Source of the DNA: an uncultured Clostridia bacterium
GTDB lineage: Bacteria > Bacillota > Clostridia > TANB77 > CAG-508
Assembly (NCBI GenBank): GCA_944387445.1
Contig: CALXEX010000007.1
Location: forward strand, 1 to 62,583
DNA: 62,583 nt
Reading direction: 5' to 3'
This document shows, in pieces, positions 1 through 8,343 of the stretch. Within the stretch, counting starts at the first letter, position 1; each line of letters begins with the position of its first letter. The notes below the pieces were generated by a model that made no database searches, was not told the origin of the DNA, and saw nothing but the letters and a program-made list of their open reading frames with translations. The position numbers and the translations under genes were made by a program.

Positions 1-348
1 TATTAAATTTATGTTATAGTAAGTTTATCAGTTGATTAGTCAAATATTTTTTTGAGCAAAATGTGAGAGGAACACTTCGATAATTAATGAATTTTTTCGC
101 AAATAACCTCTCTAAACGCTCCAAAAATCACTCCCACAAAATTTTGAAATTATTCGAAAACCAATATTTTTAGAATTTTATGTGAGTAAAATATTTAACC
201 TTATTACTATAAATTATAATGCATAATTTTAATGAACAGTCATATAATATTAATTTCAAAATTAGTTTAACAAGTTAAATATTGTATATTAAAATATATT
301 TAACTTAACCCTCTACTTTTGTAGTAAGACGGGAGCCTAAATGATTTT
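1..348. other. AT-rich left edge without a supported gene
   Basis: I see no ORF with a ribosome binding site in these bases. A weak inverted pair (GAGAGG near 64, CCTCTC near 107) is the only structure. The + strand terminator that follows suggests a transcript entering from the left. Confidence 0.5.
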
Positions 349-374
349 GGAGAGTTCTAGCCACTCTCCTTTTT
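349..374 (+). terminator. Rho-independent terminator
   Basis: Stem GGAGAGT pairs with ACTCTCC and is followed by a run of T on the + strand. It overlaps the 3' end of the small minus-strand ORF at 357-536. Confidence 0.6.
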
Positions 375-536
375 AAGTACTATAATCATTTCGTAAATCC
401 AATCTGTTTTATATATTTTTATATCACCCTTATAAATTTCTAACGAATATAGTTTTTTACCATTCTCAACTTTATAAACACCACTTAATTCAAATGTATA
501 ATCTCTATATTTTATTTTCTTCTCCCCCTTTACCAT
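357..536 (-). CDS. small hypothetical protein (59 aa)
   Basis: An open frame of 59 residues starts MVKGEKKIKYRDYTF and ends VLKKESG. It is rich in Lys, Tyr and Ile, with no signal peptide or membrane segment. There is no good ribosome binding site before this ATG. A strong GGGGGAG lies just inside it, so a start a few codons later is possible. I recognise no family. Its codon use resembles native genes and it may be a remnant. Confidence 0.4.
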   Translation of the reverse strand: MVKGEKKIKYRDYTFELSGVYKVENGKKLYSLEIYKGDIKIYKTDWIYEMIIVLKKESG

Positions 537-664
537 AATTTCATATTGATTTCAACATATTAAACTTTTCTATTCAATATTTCAAATCAAATTTTTATAT
601 TGTAAACAAAAAATAATATGATATGATATAATTATATCAAAATAAAAAATAGGAGATATTTATT

Positions 665-1321
665 ATGAGTAAAGAAAATGAAAAAACATTAGAAGTATAT
701 GAAGAAAAAGCTAATTTATATTTGTCTAATAGTATGGAGCATGATAGACTTGATCGAATGAAAGCGAAACGAAAACGTGAAAAATTGGAAAAATTGATTG
801 CAACAAACTTTTCCCCCTTACCAAAACATGCAAAAGTTTTCGAGATTGGTTCTGGGGATGGATCAAATGCAAAGTTTATTCAAGATTTAGGATTCGAAGT
901 AACAGCTAGTGATACAGCCCAAGCTTTTATAGAAGCTACTCAACATCAAGGGCTAAAGACCATTCACTTTAATGCTCTAGAGGATGATTTTCCAGAAAAA
1001 TATTTTGGTATTTTTTGTTGGAGAGTATTTGTTCATTTTACAAAGGATGATGCTTTAAAAATCATGGAAAAAGTATATGATACTCTTGAGGATAATGGAA
1101 TTTTCATTTTTAATGCTATAAACCGTGAAATTAAAAGCATTGATAATGAATGGGTAGATTTTGAAGGTGAATATCATATGGGTGCAGAACGTTATTATAA
1201 CTACTTTACTAAAGAAGATTTAGACACCATCATTCAAAAAACTAAATTTAAAATAGAAGATTTTCATAAAGATGGTGGATCTAATAATAATAAATGGTTA
1301 CTATATGTGTTAAGGAAATAA
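665..1321 (+). CDS. class I SAM-dependent methyltransferase
   Basis: Predicted soluble methyltransferase of 218 residues. The SAM-binding motif I is VFEIGSGDGS (about residues 59-68), followed by the acidic motif II region VTASDT, a motif around FCWRVFVHF and a post-motif GIFIFNAI. This is the usual Rossmann-like layout of class I enzymes. The substrate cannot be told from sequence. The start is supported by AGGAGAT upstream, with TATAAT-like boxes near 618-635. It stands alone: the folate transporter operon that follows has its own promoter and riboswitch. Confidence 0.8.
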   Translation: MSKENEKTLEVYEEKANLYLSNSMEHDRLDRMKAKRKREKLEKLIATNFSPLPKHAKVFEIGSGDGSNAKFIQDLGFEVTASDTAQAFIEATQHQGLKTIHFNALEDDFPEKYFGIFCWRVFVHFTKDDALKIMEKVYDTLEDNGIFIFNAINREIKSIDNEWVDFEGEYHMGAERYYNYFTKEDLDTIIQKTKFKIEDFHKDGGSNNNKWLLYVLRK

Positions 1322-1418
1322 AAACGTAAATAAAGTTTTATAGCTTTTTAGAATCATAAATAATTATAAAAATCTTAAAGAAATTTGCAAAAATATGTAC
1401 ATTATTGTAAAAGCATGG

Positions 1419-1424
1419 TATAAT
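1419..1424 (+). promoter_or_regulatory. -10 box of the folT operon promoter
   Basis: TATAAT lies just upstream of the riboswitch. The -35 element is weak (TGTACA-like, 18-base spacer), so only the -10 box is certain. Confidence 0.6.
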
Positions 1425-1447
1425 ATGTTTAATAATTAAATATTTAA

Positions 1448-1551
1448 TTATTAGAGTAGAAAATAAATCGTCAAGACTTAGTAGACGGGAAGTTGTTACT
1501 AAGGCAAAAGTATTTTATACTTGCGTATCTATTTTCGCATTCCGCTAATAA
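1448..1551 (+). promoter_or_regulatory. THF (tetrahydrofolate) riboswitch
   Basis: The conserved 5' block AGAGTAGA and 3' block CGCATTCCGCT of THF riboswitches are present. They are closed by a P1 helix TTATTAG (1448-1454) with CTAATAA (1545-1551), and it sits directly before a FolT-type gene. The 3' strand TTCCGCTAATAAAG can instead pair with CTTTTAATGCGGAA (about 1577-1590). CTCCTATTC (about 1569-1577) can pair with the GAAGGGAG ribosome binding site. No T-run follows, so control is probably on translation, which is inferred. Confidence 0.8.
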
Positions 1552-1612
1552 AGATTTGAAGGATTGACTCCTATTCTTTTAATGCGGAAATTAAATAGAA
1601 GGGAGATTTTTT

Positions 1613-2149
1613 ATGCGTAAAAACAAAAAAATTATTTTATCTGCTATTTTATTAGCATTACTGATTATTTTATCCAGATTTTTATCTGTAAAAACGCCAA
1701 TTATTAAAATTAGTTTTGGCTTTGTTCCAACAATGCTTTGTGCTATTTGGTTAGGACCAAAATGGACTGTTCTTATGAATGTACTAGGAGACCTGATAGG
1801 TGCAACTTTATTTCCATCTGGTGCTTTCTTTGTTGGCTATACTATTAGTACTGCTATTTCTGGTTTTATTTACGGTATATTGCTTTACAAAAAAGAACCT
1901 GATACTTTTACCAATAAACAATTTATTGCAAGAACCATTATTTCTGTCATTTTAGTTACTGTTATTGTAAATATGGGCCTAAATACATTATGGACAAGTA
2001 TAACATCTGGAAAAGCCTTTATGGTATTGTTTGCAACCAGAATTGTTAACCAATTAATTATGGTACCAATCCATATAGTGATTATATTATTTATTGAAAA
2101 AATATTACGAAAACCATTTGATAAATATATAAGGAGTAGCGATGATTAA
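1613..2149 (+). CDS. folT: ECF transporter S component, folate type (FolT-like)
   Basis: Membrane protein of 178 residues with about six hydrophobic segments. It has the typical S-component features: a basic N-terminus, an early ILSRFL segment, and FGFVPTMLCAIWLGP as in FolT proteins. It would bind folate and deliver it to the EcfA/EcfT module. The assignment rests on family resemblance and on the THF riboswitch directly upstream. The start follows GAAGGGAG. It overlaps the next gene by 8 bases, which suggests translational coupling. Confidence 0.8.
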   Translation: MRKNKKIILSAILLALLIILSRFLSVKTPIIKISFGFVPTMLCAIWLGPKWTVLMNVLGDLIGATLFPSGAFFVGYTISTAISGFIYGILLYKKEPDTFTNKQFIARTIISVILVTVIVNMGLNTLWTSITSGKAFMVLFATRIVNQLIMVPIHIVIILFIEKILRKPFDKYIRSSDD

Positions 2150-2957
2150 CATAGAAAATGTATCTTTTAAATATAAAAATAGTGATTATATCCTAAAAAA
2201 TATTAATTTCTCAGTAAATGATGGCGAAGTAATTGCCATTGTTGGAAAGAATGGTTCCGGGAAATCTACTCTTGGTAGATTAATTGCTGGAATTACAAAA
2301 TTAAAAGAAGGAAATATAACAATAGACAATATTAATATCTCTAAAGATATAAAATTAATTAGAGAAAAAGTCGGCATTGTTTTTCAAAATCCGGAAAATC
2401 AAATTATTTTTAATAATATTTATGATGAATTATCTTTTTCTCTTAGAAATTTAGGTAAGGAAGAAATTGAAAATCGTATATCTACTTCTTTAAAACAAGT
2501 AGATATGTTTGATTTTAAAAATAAAGATTTATATACTCTATCTTTGGGACAAAAACAAAGAATTATGATTGCTGAAATTTTAGCTAAAAACCCAAAATAT
2601 ATTATCTTAGATGAACCTACAACAATGATAGATAGCTATGGAAAAGAAAAAATACATGATATTATCTTAGATTTAAAACAAAAAGGCTATACTATCATAT
2701 GTATCACAAATATCTCAGATGAAATTTTATTGGCTGATAGAACTTTCATTTTAGATAATGGTGAAATTGTAGCTGAAATTAAGAAAGCAGAATTAATTGA
2801 TAAATATGATATTTTAGAAAAATATAGTATAAAAATTCCTACATTACTTAGCCTTCTGGTAAAATTGAAAGCTGAAGGTATTAATTTACCTGTTAAAGAT
2901 TTTTCAGTAGAAGAGCTTTCAACCATCCTTAAAGAAAGACTGGGTATGAGGAAATAA
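2142..2957 (+). CDS. ECF transporter ATP-binding protein (EcfA), H-loop altered
   Basis: ABC ATPase of 271 residues that should energise folate uptake. Visible motifs are Walker A GKNGSGKST (about 36-44), Q-loop VFQNPENQ, signature LSLGQKQR (normally LSGGQ) and Walker B IILDEPT with its catalytic Glu. The switch histidine normally found in an ITHD/ITHE motif is replaced: the segment reads ICITNISDEILLADR. ECF modules usually carry two ATPases, but only one is encoded here, so a homodimer or a partner elsewhere is needed. The start overlaps folT. Confidence 0.85.
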   Translation: MINIENVSFKYKNSDYILKNINFSVNDGEVIAIVGKNGSGKSTLGRLIAGITKLKEGNITIDNINISKDIKLIREKVGIVFQNPENQIIFNNIYDELSFSLRNLGKEEIENRISTSLKQVDMFDFKNKDLYTLSLGQKQRIMIAEILAKNPKYIILDEPTTMIDSYGKEKIHDIILDLKQKGYTIICITNISDEILLADRTFILDNGEIVAEIKKAELIDKYDILEKYSIKIPTLLSLLVKLKAEGINLPVKDFSVEELSTILKERLGMRK

Positions 2958-2958
2958 A

Positions 2959-3523
2959 ATGAAAAATGTTTTTAAGTTTTTAATTTTTATTATATATGCT
3001 ACTACTATATTTTTCTTACCAAATCATATTTTCATTTTACTATGTTTTGTGCTAAATCTATTTATTATTATGTTAGCAAGACTAAGTTTAAAAAAAGCAA
3101 TTATAAATACTTTAAAAATGTTTCCTTTTATCTTATTTACATTTATTATTAATATTTTTCTGGATAATTTCATAAATGCTTTATGGATTGGAATCAAATT
3201 GATCATTGTATGTAATGCAACCTTTATCTATTCCCAAACAACAACTGTTGCGCGGACTTGCAAAAACAATTAAGATAATTTGTACACCTCTAAAGTTATT
3301 TAAAATTAATACCGAAGAAATTGAAGTTATGGTATGTATTTCTTTATCACTACTTCCTGCTATTAGAAATGATTTAACAGAATTAAAGAATGCTTGTAAA
3401 GCCAAAAATATAGATATTAATTTAAAAAATGCAAAATATATTTTGTCTAAGTTTTTATTGTCTTTAATTAAAAGAGTCAATCAAATTGATGAAGCCATGA
3501 TTGAAAAAGGATGTGACTATTAA
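2959..3523 (+). CDS. ECF transporter T component, read through a +1 shift at CGG
   Basis: Two overlapping frames make one EcfT-like protein of about 187 residues. The first 98 codons give several hydrophobic helices. The frame then meets GCG CGG ACT at 3250-3258 and stops six codons later. Skipping the C at 3253 gives GGA (Gly) and continues as GLAKTIKIICTPLKLFK, the amphipathic T-component region with a coupling-helix-like segment, to a stop at 3523. It is shorter than typical EcfT (about 260 residues). The gene starts 2 bases after ecfA. Either this is recoding at CGG or a broken gene; the shared pattern with four other genes favours recoding. Confidence 0.7.
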
Positions 3524-3546
3524 ATCGTTAATAGTCATATCCTTTT
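3505..3546. terminator. bidirectional terminator
   Basis: AAAAGGATGTGACTATTAA pairs with TTAATAGTCATATCCTTTT across the convergent ends of the folate transporter operon and the pseudouridine synthase gene. T-runs occur on both strands. Confidence 0.8.
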
Positions 3547-4414
3547 ATAGTTCAATATTTTTCAATTCAATTTCTTGTCCATTTAAATATGTCAACATTC
3601 CACTTTCTGATTGAAAATGAAACTTTAATTTATAACTACATAACATTTGATACTTTTTTCCAAATTGCTTATTGATTTCATTTTTTCCGTATTTTCCGTC
3701 ACCAATAATAGGATATCCTATATGAGCTAAATGTGCTCTTATTTGATGTGTTTTTCCTGTTTCAATTTCAACATCTAACAAAGCAGTATTATCTTTTCTT
3801 TTCTCTAACACAGTATATTTGGTAATTATTTTTTGATAACCTTTTTTGAATGTATCGCTAATATATACTTGTGCCTTTTTATTATCTTTAAATAAATAGG
3901 CTTCCAATCTTTCTTCTTGTTTGTTTGGAATTCCATATACTAATGCTAGATAATGTTTTTCAATTTCATGATTTTTAAACTTTTCTAATAAAATTTCTAA
4001 CGCTTCTTTATTTTTTGCAAATAAAACTAATCCTGTTGTATTTCTATCAATTCTATGACATGGTTGTGGTTTAAATTCACAATTTGTATACTGTTTGTTG
4101 ATGATTTCAGTTAAAGAATTTGTTCCTGTCACTTCTATCTTGACTGGCTTATTGATTACCAATATATTGTCGTCTTCATATACTTTATCTAAATTTATTT
4201 TTGTTTCTTCTAACTCCTTAGGAAGATATATTTCTATCTTATCATTTTCATAGAGAAGTACATCTTTATTAATCCTTTTTCCATTTACCTTTATATCTTT
4301 TTTTCTTAATAATTTACAAAATGTAGGATAGTTTATATTGGGTAATTTTTCTAGTATAATCTTATTTAATTTCTTTTCATTATATTTTTTATTTACAATT
4401 ATTTCTTTCATCAT
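3545..4414 (-). CDS. RluA/RluD-family pseudouridine synthase
   Basis: RNA-modifying enzyme of 289 residues that isomerises uridine in rRNA or tRNA. An N-terminal S4-like RNA-binding region (about 10-75, FCKLLRKKDIKVNGKRI) precedes the catalytic domain. The domain carries the HRIDRNTTGLVLFAK motif, whose Asp is the catalytic residue. The later motifs GKTHQIRAHLAHIGYPIIGD are also present. The exact target site cannot be assigned. The ATG has no strong ribosome binding site. Confidence 0.85.
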   Translation of the reverse strand: MMKEIIVNKKYNEKKLNKIILEKLPNINYPTFCKLLRKKDIKVNGKRINKDVLLYENDKIEIYLPKELEETKINLDKVYEDDNILVINKPVKIEVTGTNSLTEIINKQYTNCEFKPQPCHRIDRNTTGLVLFAKNKEALEILLEKFKNHEIEKHYLALVYGIPNKQEERLEAYLFKDNKKAQVYISDTFKKGYQKIITKYTVLEKRKDNTALLDVEIETGKTHQIRAHLAHIGYPIIGDGKYGKNEINKQFGKKYQMLCSYKLKFHFQSESGMLTYLNGQEIELKNIEL

Positions 4415-4434
4415 AATAAGATTATATCTTATTT

Positions 4435-4971
4435 CTAATATTGAAACAAGCTAGTTTCTATGATTTTTTCATATTTTTCAAAGTTTGGCTCATAATTTTC
4501 TATCATTCTATAAAAATATTTTGAATGTGTTTTATATTTTAAATGACAATATTCATGTAATACAATAAAATCAATAACATCTCTATGGAACATAACAATT
4601 TTAGGATTAATTGTAATTTTACCATTGATGCATCTTCCAATTTCTTTTTTCATGTTTTTAATTTCATAATCTTCAGGTGCAAATCCTAACATGATTCTTG
4701 TTTTTTCCATTGCTCTTTCCACTTCTACTTTTGCAATTTGTTCATACATTTTGTCAATTGCTAAATCTAAAATTTGTTGATTATCATCTTTTTTATATTT
4801 ATTAGGAAGTGATATTTTTATCAATTTATTTTCTACATTTAGTTCTGGCACTCTTACATTTTTGTATACGATTTTCACTTTATAATCAATTCCTAAAACT
4901 GGTACTGGATGTCTTTCTAAAGTTACATCTATGTTCTTTCTTACACGAATTGCTTTTTTTACTTTATACAT
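4435..4971 (-). CDS. YgjP-like (DUF45) zinc metallopeptidase
   Basis: Predicted SprT/YgjP-type zinc metalloprotease of 178 residues. The zinc site is the HEYCH motif in FIVLHEYCHLKYKTH, with a third His in THSKYF, near the C-terminus as in the family. The substrate is unknown. I chose the internal ATG at 4971 because GGAG lies 8 bases upstream of it; the longer frame to 5007 lacks such a site. It lies about 20 bases upstream of, and reads towards, the pseudouridine synthase gene. Confidence 0.8.
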   Translation of the reverse strand: MYKVKKAIRVRKNIDVTLERHPVPVLGIDYKVKIVYKNVRVPELNVENKLIKISLPNKYKKDDNQQILDLAIDKMYEQIAKVEVERAMEKTRIMLGFAPEDYEIKNMKKEIGRCINGKITINPKIVMFHRDVIDFIVLHEYCHLKYKTHSKYFYRMIENYEPNFEKYEKIIETSLFQY

Positions 4972-5135
4972 AAATATCACTCCTATTCTTGAATTTTTGT
5001 TTTGCAAATTATTGTTCGCTTTTGTTGTTCTTATTTTATATCTTATTTTTTACTTTGTCAATACTTTTTTATAAAAAATATAAAAATTTTGTTCGTATTT
5101 TATTTGATGCTTATATTTCAGTATTTCCAAGCTTT

Positions 5136-6458
5136 TTATTCTTTCTGTTTGTTTTCTTTTATATAATTTTTTAATGCATCAAAGCCTAGTGGTTTTGCAA
5201 AAAAATACCCTTGCATCAAGTCACAATTTTTTTCTTTTAGATATTTAACTTGTTCGCTTTTTTCGACTCCCTCTGCTACTGTTTTCAAATTTAATTCTTT
5301 AGTAATTAAAAAGATAATTTCTAAAAGATTTATTGTATGACTTTTTTCGCCTATACGATCTATAAAAGATTTATCAATTTTTATCGTATCAATTGGTAAT
5401 ATTTCTAACATATTTAAAGAAGAATACCCTGTTCCAAAATCATCAATTGCTATAGAAAATCCTTTTTCTTTTATTTCCTCTAAAATTTCTTTCATATCTA
5501 TATTGTTATCTACTGTTGTTCTTTCTGTTATTTCTAGTTCTATATCATTAGGAGATATGCCATATTGTTTTGTAATTTTCATATATTTTTCTAAAAAATC
5601 TTTTTCTAGCAAACTTTCCTTAGATATATTTACTGAAATTGTAGGAACCTTTTTCAATTCTTTCTTCATTTCTTGTATATTTTCACATACCTTTTCATAG
5701 ACAAATTCCTCTAATTTTATAATAAAATAATTTTTTTCAAATATGGGAATAAACTCACCTGGTGATATCATGTTTCCATCTTTTCTCCATCTAACTAGAG
5801 CTTCTGCACCTTCTATTCTTTCCGTTTGGGAATCAATTTGTGGCTGATAATATACTTCAAATTCTTTATTTCTAATGGCATATTCCATCATATTTTCTAT
5901 TTCACTTTCTCTTATCAATTTTTGTTCAAATTCTTCTGTAAATACACCATATGGCACATGATATTTTCCTTTTATACTATCATGTGCCATAATGGCTTTA
6001 TCTATGACACTTTGCACATCTTTTTCCTCTTTGCCACATATATATACTCCCATAGAAATTCGCAAATTGTACCATATGTCTTCTATTTTTATTCGTGATA
6101 TCTTGTTATTTAATCTTCTTGTTATATTTTCTACATCTACTTCTCCTGACAAACAAATCCCAAAAACATCATTTGCCAATCGGCAAACAATATCTGTTTT
6201 TCTGATGGAATGTTTTATTTCTTCTCCCACTCGTTTTAATAATGCATTTCCCTTCATATGTCCATATTTTTTATTAAATGACTTAAATTTATCTATATCT
6301 AATATAATGATTGTTTTTTTACTATTTATTTCTATTTTTTCTTTTGTTCTTGCTAAATATGCATTATAATTTCCTAAACCTGTTATAGGGTCAATATATG
6401 CTAACTCGAAAAGTCGATTTCTTTTTTCTATTCTTAAATTTCTATATCTTCTATTCAC
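5136..6458 (-). CDS. c-di-GMP phosphodiesterase with degenerate GGDEF and intact EAL domain
   Basis: Signalling protein of 440 residues. An N-terminal GGDEF domain (about 20-175) keeps the DIDKFK metal-binding region but has LANDVFG where GGDEF should be, so cyclase activity is unlikely. The C-terminal EAL domain (about 180-435) keeps EALVRW, the ITERTT glutamate, IAIDDFGTGYSSL, IKIDKSFI and TVAEGVE, so it should hydrolyse c-di-GMP. No membrane segment or sensor domain is present, which makes it cytoplasmic. The start is GTG with AGGAGATAAGTT before it. The GGDEF remnant may bind GTP as a regulator, which is inference. Confidence 0.9.
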   Translation of the reverse strand: MNRRYRNLRIEKRNRLFELAYIDPITGLGNYNAYLARTKEKIEINSKKTIIILDIDKFKSFNKKYGHMKGNALLKRVGEEIKHSIRKTDIVCRLANDVFGICLSGEVDVENITRRLNNKISRIKIEDIWYNLRISMGVYICGKEEKDVQSVIDKAIMAHDSIKGKYHVPYGVFTEEFEQKLIRESEIENMMEYAIRNKEFEVYYQPQIDSQTERIEGAEALVRWRKDGNMISPGEFIPIFEKNYFIIKLEEFVYEKVCENIQEMKKELKKVPTISVNISKESLLEKDFLEKYMKITKQYGISPNDIELEITERTTVDNNIDMKEILEEIKEKGFSIAIDDFGTGYSSLNMLEILPIDTIKIDKSFIDRIGEKSHTINLLEIIFLITKELNLKTVAEGVEKSEQVKYLKEKNCDLMQGYFFAKPLGFDALKNYIKENKQKE

Positions 6459-6585
6459 AACTTATCTCCTGATTTATTGTTTTTCTTAATGATTTATATA
6501 TTTTAGTATGTGTTATAAATAGAAAATTATTCCATAAAAGTTGCTAAACTCCTCATTTTTTTTAGCAATCACAATAGTCAAAAAA

Positions 6586-6627
6586 AGACTGCTGACAAAA
6601 TATTTTTATATACTTTGTCAACAGTCT
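6586..6627 (-). terminator. Rho-independent terminator
   Basis: AGACTGTTGACAAA and TTTGTCAGCAGTCT form a long stem on the minus strand, followed by TTTTTTT. It ends the gene at 6662-7015. Confidence 0.85.
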
Positions 6628-6661
6628 AGGTTTAATAGGCAGACTAATTACCTATGCCATG

Positions 6662-7015
6662 TTATTCTTCCCAACTATCACCATAATCATGATAGCCTTC
6701 ATTGTCTTCTTTGACTTCATATGCATTGGCAATATACATCCAGGAAATACAGTCATTGCCGTCTTTTTTGGCTCCCATATAAGTTACCTTCAGTTTTCCA
6801 AAAGTGACTTTCTTGAGTTGGTTAGCAAAATTCTCCATTAGATTCTCTTTCTGGCCTTCGTCTTTAAAATCACGACGATCAATGAGATAAATAAAAACAG
6901 AATTTATATCCACATGTATGCTGGCTTCAAATTCTTCCTCGGTCAACAGTTCAATAAATTCCTTGTAGTAAAGAAAAATAAGCTTCTCTACATCTTCTTT
7001 CCGTACTTTTTTCAT
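6662..7015 (-). CDS. small acidic hypothetical protein (117 aa)
   Basis: Soluble, strongly acidic protein with no signal or membrane segment. It begins MKKVRKEDVEKLIFLYYKEF and ends with many Gly, Asp and Glu residues. I do not recognise the family. The gene has a complete unit of its own: a TTGACA-17-TACAAT promoter, AAGGAGG, and a strong terminator. Codon 5 is CGG read as Arg, and codons such as GCC, AGC and GTG are used more than in neighbours, which suggests an acquired gene next to the integration scar. Confidence 0.7.
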   Translation of the reverse strand: MKKVRKEDVEKLIFLYYKEFIELLTEEEFEASIHVDINSVFIYLIDRRDFKDEGQKENLMENFANQLKKVTFGKLKVTYMGAKKDGNDCISWMYIANAYEVKEDNEGYHDYGDSWEE

Positions 7016-7098
7016 AGATAAACCTCCTTAAGATTCATAAAAAGTACCATTTTAAGTATTAGTCACTTAAAATTCTCCTGCCTTTGAGTTCCAAGTAC

Positions 7099-7127
7099 AT
7101 TGTAATATGATTTTATGTAAATGTCAA
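7099..7127 (-). promoter_or_regulatory. sigma-A type promoter
   Basis: On the minus strand TTGACA (7127-7122), a 17-base spacer and TACAAT (7104-7099) form a near-consensus promoter for the 117-residue protein gene. Confidence 0.85.
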
Positions 7128-7170
7128 TCATTTCTGACATTTATTACTTTTTCCTACGCCATAAAGAAAA

Positions 7171-7213
7171 CAGACCCCAGAATAACTTTCATAAGTTTAT
7201 TCTTTGAGGTCTG
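7171..7213 (-). terminator. displaced terminator of the GGGtGRT operon
   Basis: CAGACC and GGTCTG close a stem containing AGAATAAA/TTTATTCT. On the minus strand it is followed by TTTTCTTT. It lies downstream of the orphan GGGtGRT 3' end at 7269-7325, so it was probably that gene's original terminator. Confidence 0.6.
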
Positions 7214-7252
7214 TCCCTTTTGAACATTTTTTGACCATTTTAACACGTCCCC
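7208..7252. repeat. 45-base dispersed repeat, copy 1
   Basis: On the minus strand this begins GGGGACGTGTTAAAATGG and ends AAAAGGGACAGACC. It matches 21880-21924 closely. Both copies lie just past the stop codon of a minus-strand gene end. Confidence 0.7.
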
Positions 7253-7268
7253 ATTGGACCCATTGGAT

Positions 7269-7325
7269 TTATTTCATTGCTTCTTCTATTGCAGCTGATG
7301 CTCCAACCATTGGGTTGTTTCCCAT
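7269..7325 (-). pseudogene. orphan 3' end of a GGGtGRT gene (attachment-site duplicate)
   Basis: Eighteen codons read MGNNPMVGASAAIEEAMK and stop, closely matching the end of the intact gene at 8427-9428. The two copies are directly repeated, with an identical core GATGCTCCAACCATTGGGTT, and bracket about 1.1 kb that includes an integrase remnant. This looks like one attachment site of an element that integrated in the 3' end of the gene. Confidence 0.75.
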
Positions 7326-7520
7326 TCTGTACCTATAAAATTTATTATCTCATATATTCCTTTATTTTCAAGGCTTTAACGCATTATTAAAAATTCATAA
7401 TAATTTACTATAACTTACTATATTTTATTAAAATTTATTTTTCGTCGACATTTTTCGACAACAATATTGTATAACAACTTTTTTACAGAAATATTGGTAC
7501 AGATATTATGGAGGGAGCTT

Positions 7521-7712
7521 ATGCTTAAACTTAACAGTATTACTTTCAAAGATGATGAAACCGGTAAGATTATTGAAGTAAACATCAATGGTTCAGTCAC
7601 ATCAGACCAGGACTTTACTTCCGAGGAGTATTTCTATGCTAGCATATTTGCTGGTATTGTTATGGGAGGTGGAATACCGGTATTAGCGGACTTTACCAAT
7701 CAGAAAAAGTAA
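7521..7712 (+). CDS. small hypothetical protein (63 aa) inside the integration scar
   Basis: Starts MLKLNSITFKDDETGKII after GGAGGGAGCTT, which decides this start over an upstream TTG. The C-terminal half has a short hydrophobic, Gly-rich stretch (ASIFAGIVMGGGIPVLADF) that could be a single membrane segment. I recognise no family. It is followed by its own terminator. Its position between the two attachment-like repeats makes it cargo of the former element. Confidence 0.65.
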   Translation: MLKLNSITFKDDETGKIIEVNINGSVTSDQDFTSEEYFYASIFAGIVMGGGIPVLADFTNQKK

Positions 7713-7724
7713 TACAATCCTCAG

Positions 7725-7761
7725 ACTGATGCAAGACTTTTGGGTTTTGCATCAGTTTTTC
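7725..7761 (+). terminator. Rho-independent terminator
   Basis: ACTGATGCAA pairs with TTGCATCAGT and is followed by TTTTT, closing the small gene at 7521-7712. Confidence 0.85.
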
Positions 7762-7848
7762 ATTGTGTCTTTTCTTCTTCTCTCTTTTTGATTTTTTATG
7801 TAAAATATGTTACAATTGATTTATAAAAACATCTAGGAGGTAAACACC

Positions 7849-8025
7849 ATGCAGAATTTTTTTGGTATCGAAGTCGATACCGCAAGTATGACAACAGAAG
7901 AATTACAAGAGGCTAGAACTAAGATTCGGGAGATGCTTTCTAATATAGAGCATCAGCTTTTATTACGAAAGATGTCTGAGCGCAAGTTCAAAACACCTGT
8001 ATCTTCTGATACTGCTGAAGTTTAG
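7849..8025 (+). CDS. small hypothetical protein (58 aa) inside the integration scar
   Basis: Reads MQNFFGIEVDTASMTTEE and continues as a charged, probably helical segment (ELQEARTKIREMLSNIE) to a stop at 8025. AGGAGG lies 8 bases before the ATG and a strong terminator follows, so expression is likely. One codon is CGG (Arg in KIREML), as in other foreign-looking genes here. I know no family. It may be a small regulator or cargo of the former element. Confidence 0.7.
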   Translation: MQNFFGIEVDTASMTTEELQEARTKIREMLSNIEHQLLLRKMSERKFKTPVSSDTAEV

Positions 8026-8029
8026 CAGT

Positions 8030-8052
8030 CCCACCTTAGGGTGGGTTTTTTA
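8030..8052 (+). terminator. Rho-independent terminator
   Basis: CCCACC and GGTGGG with a short loop are followed by TTTTTTT, directly after the stop of the 58-residue gene. Confidence 0.85.
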
Positions 8053-8062
8053 TTTCTTTTCT

Positions 8063-8302
8063 CCTAGAATCTTACCACACGTTGGAAGAGTTATTCATTA
8101 TGAAGATGGCATTAAATTCAAAGATTATGATTTTCATTCACTTAGATATAAACATACTACTTTTCTGTTATCTAACGGTACTGATTTAAAATATGTTCAA
8201 ATGAGATTAGGTCATAAAAGTATCAAAGTTACTTTAGAGATTTATTATAAACTAACAGATGAAATACGAGAAAACAATAAAAAATTTATAAACATGCTTT
8301 AA
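8063..8302 (+). pseudogene. C-terminal remnant of a tyrosine recombinase (integrase)
   Basis: Eighty codons carry the end of a phage or transposon integrase: HSLRYKHTTFLLSNG (the H-x-L-R box), then MRLGHKSIKVTLEIYYKL with the LGH motif and the tyrosine nucleophile in IYY. There is no start and the N-terminal two thirds are missing, so it is dead. It ends about 125 bases from the 3' end of the intact GGGtGRT gene, as expected for an integrase beside its attachment site. Confidence 0.85.
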
Positions 8303-8343
8303 TTTTTTATATTTTTGCGTGGACAAAAATATTTCCGTGGGCA

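Noticed and set aside
6662-7015. CGG at codon 5 as another shift site
   Set aside because: Shifting gives a stop within a few codons, whereas reading Arg gives a full frame with promoter and terminator. The gene looks acquired.
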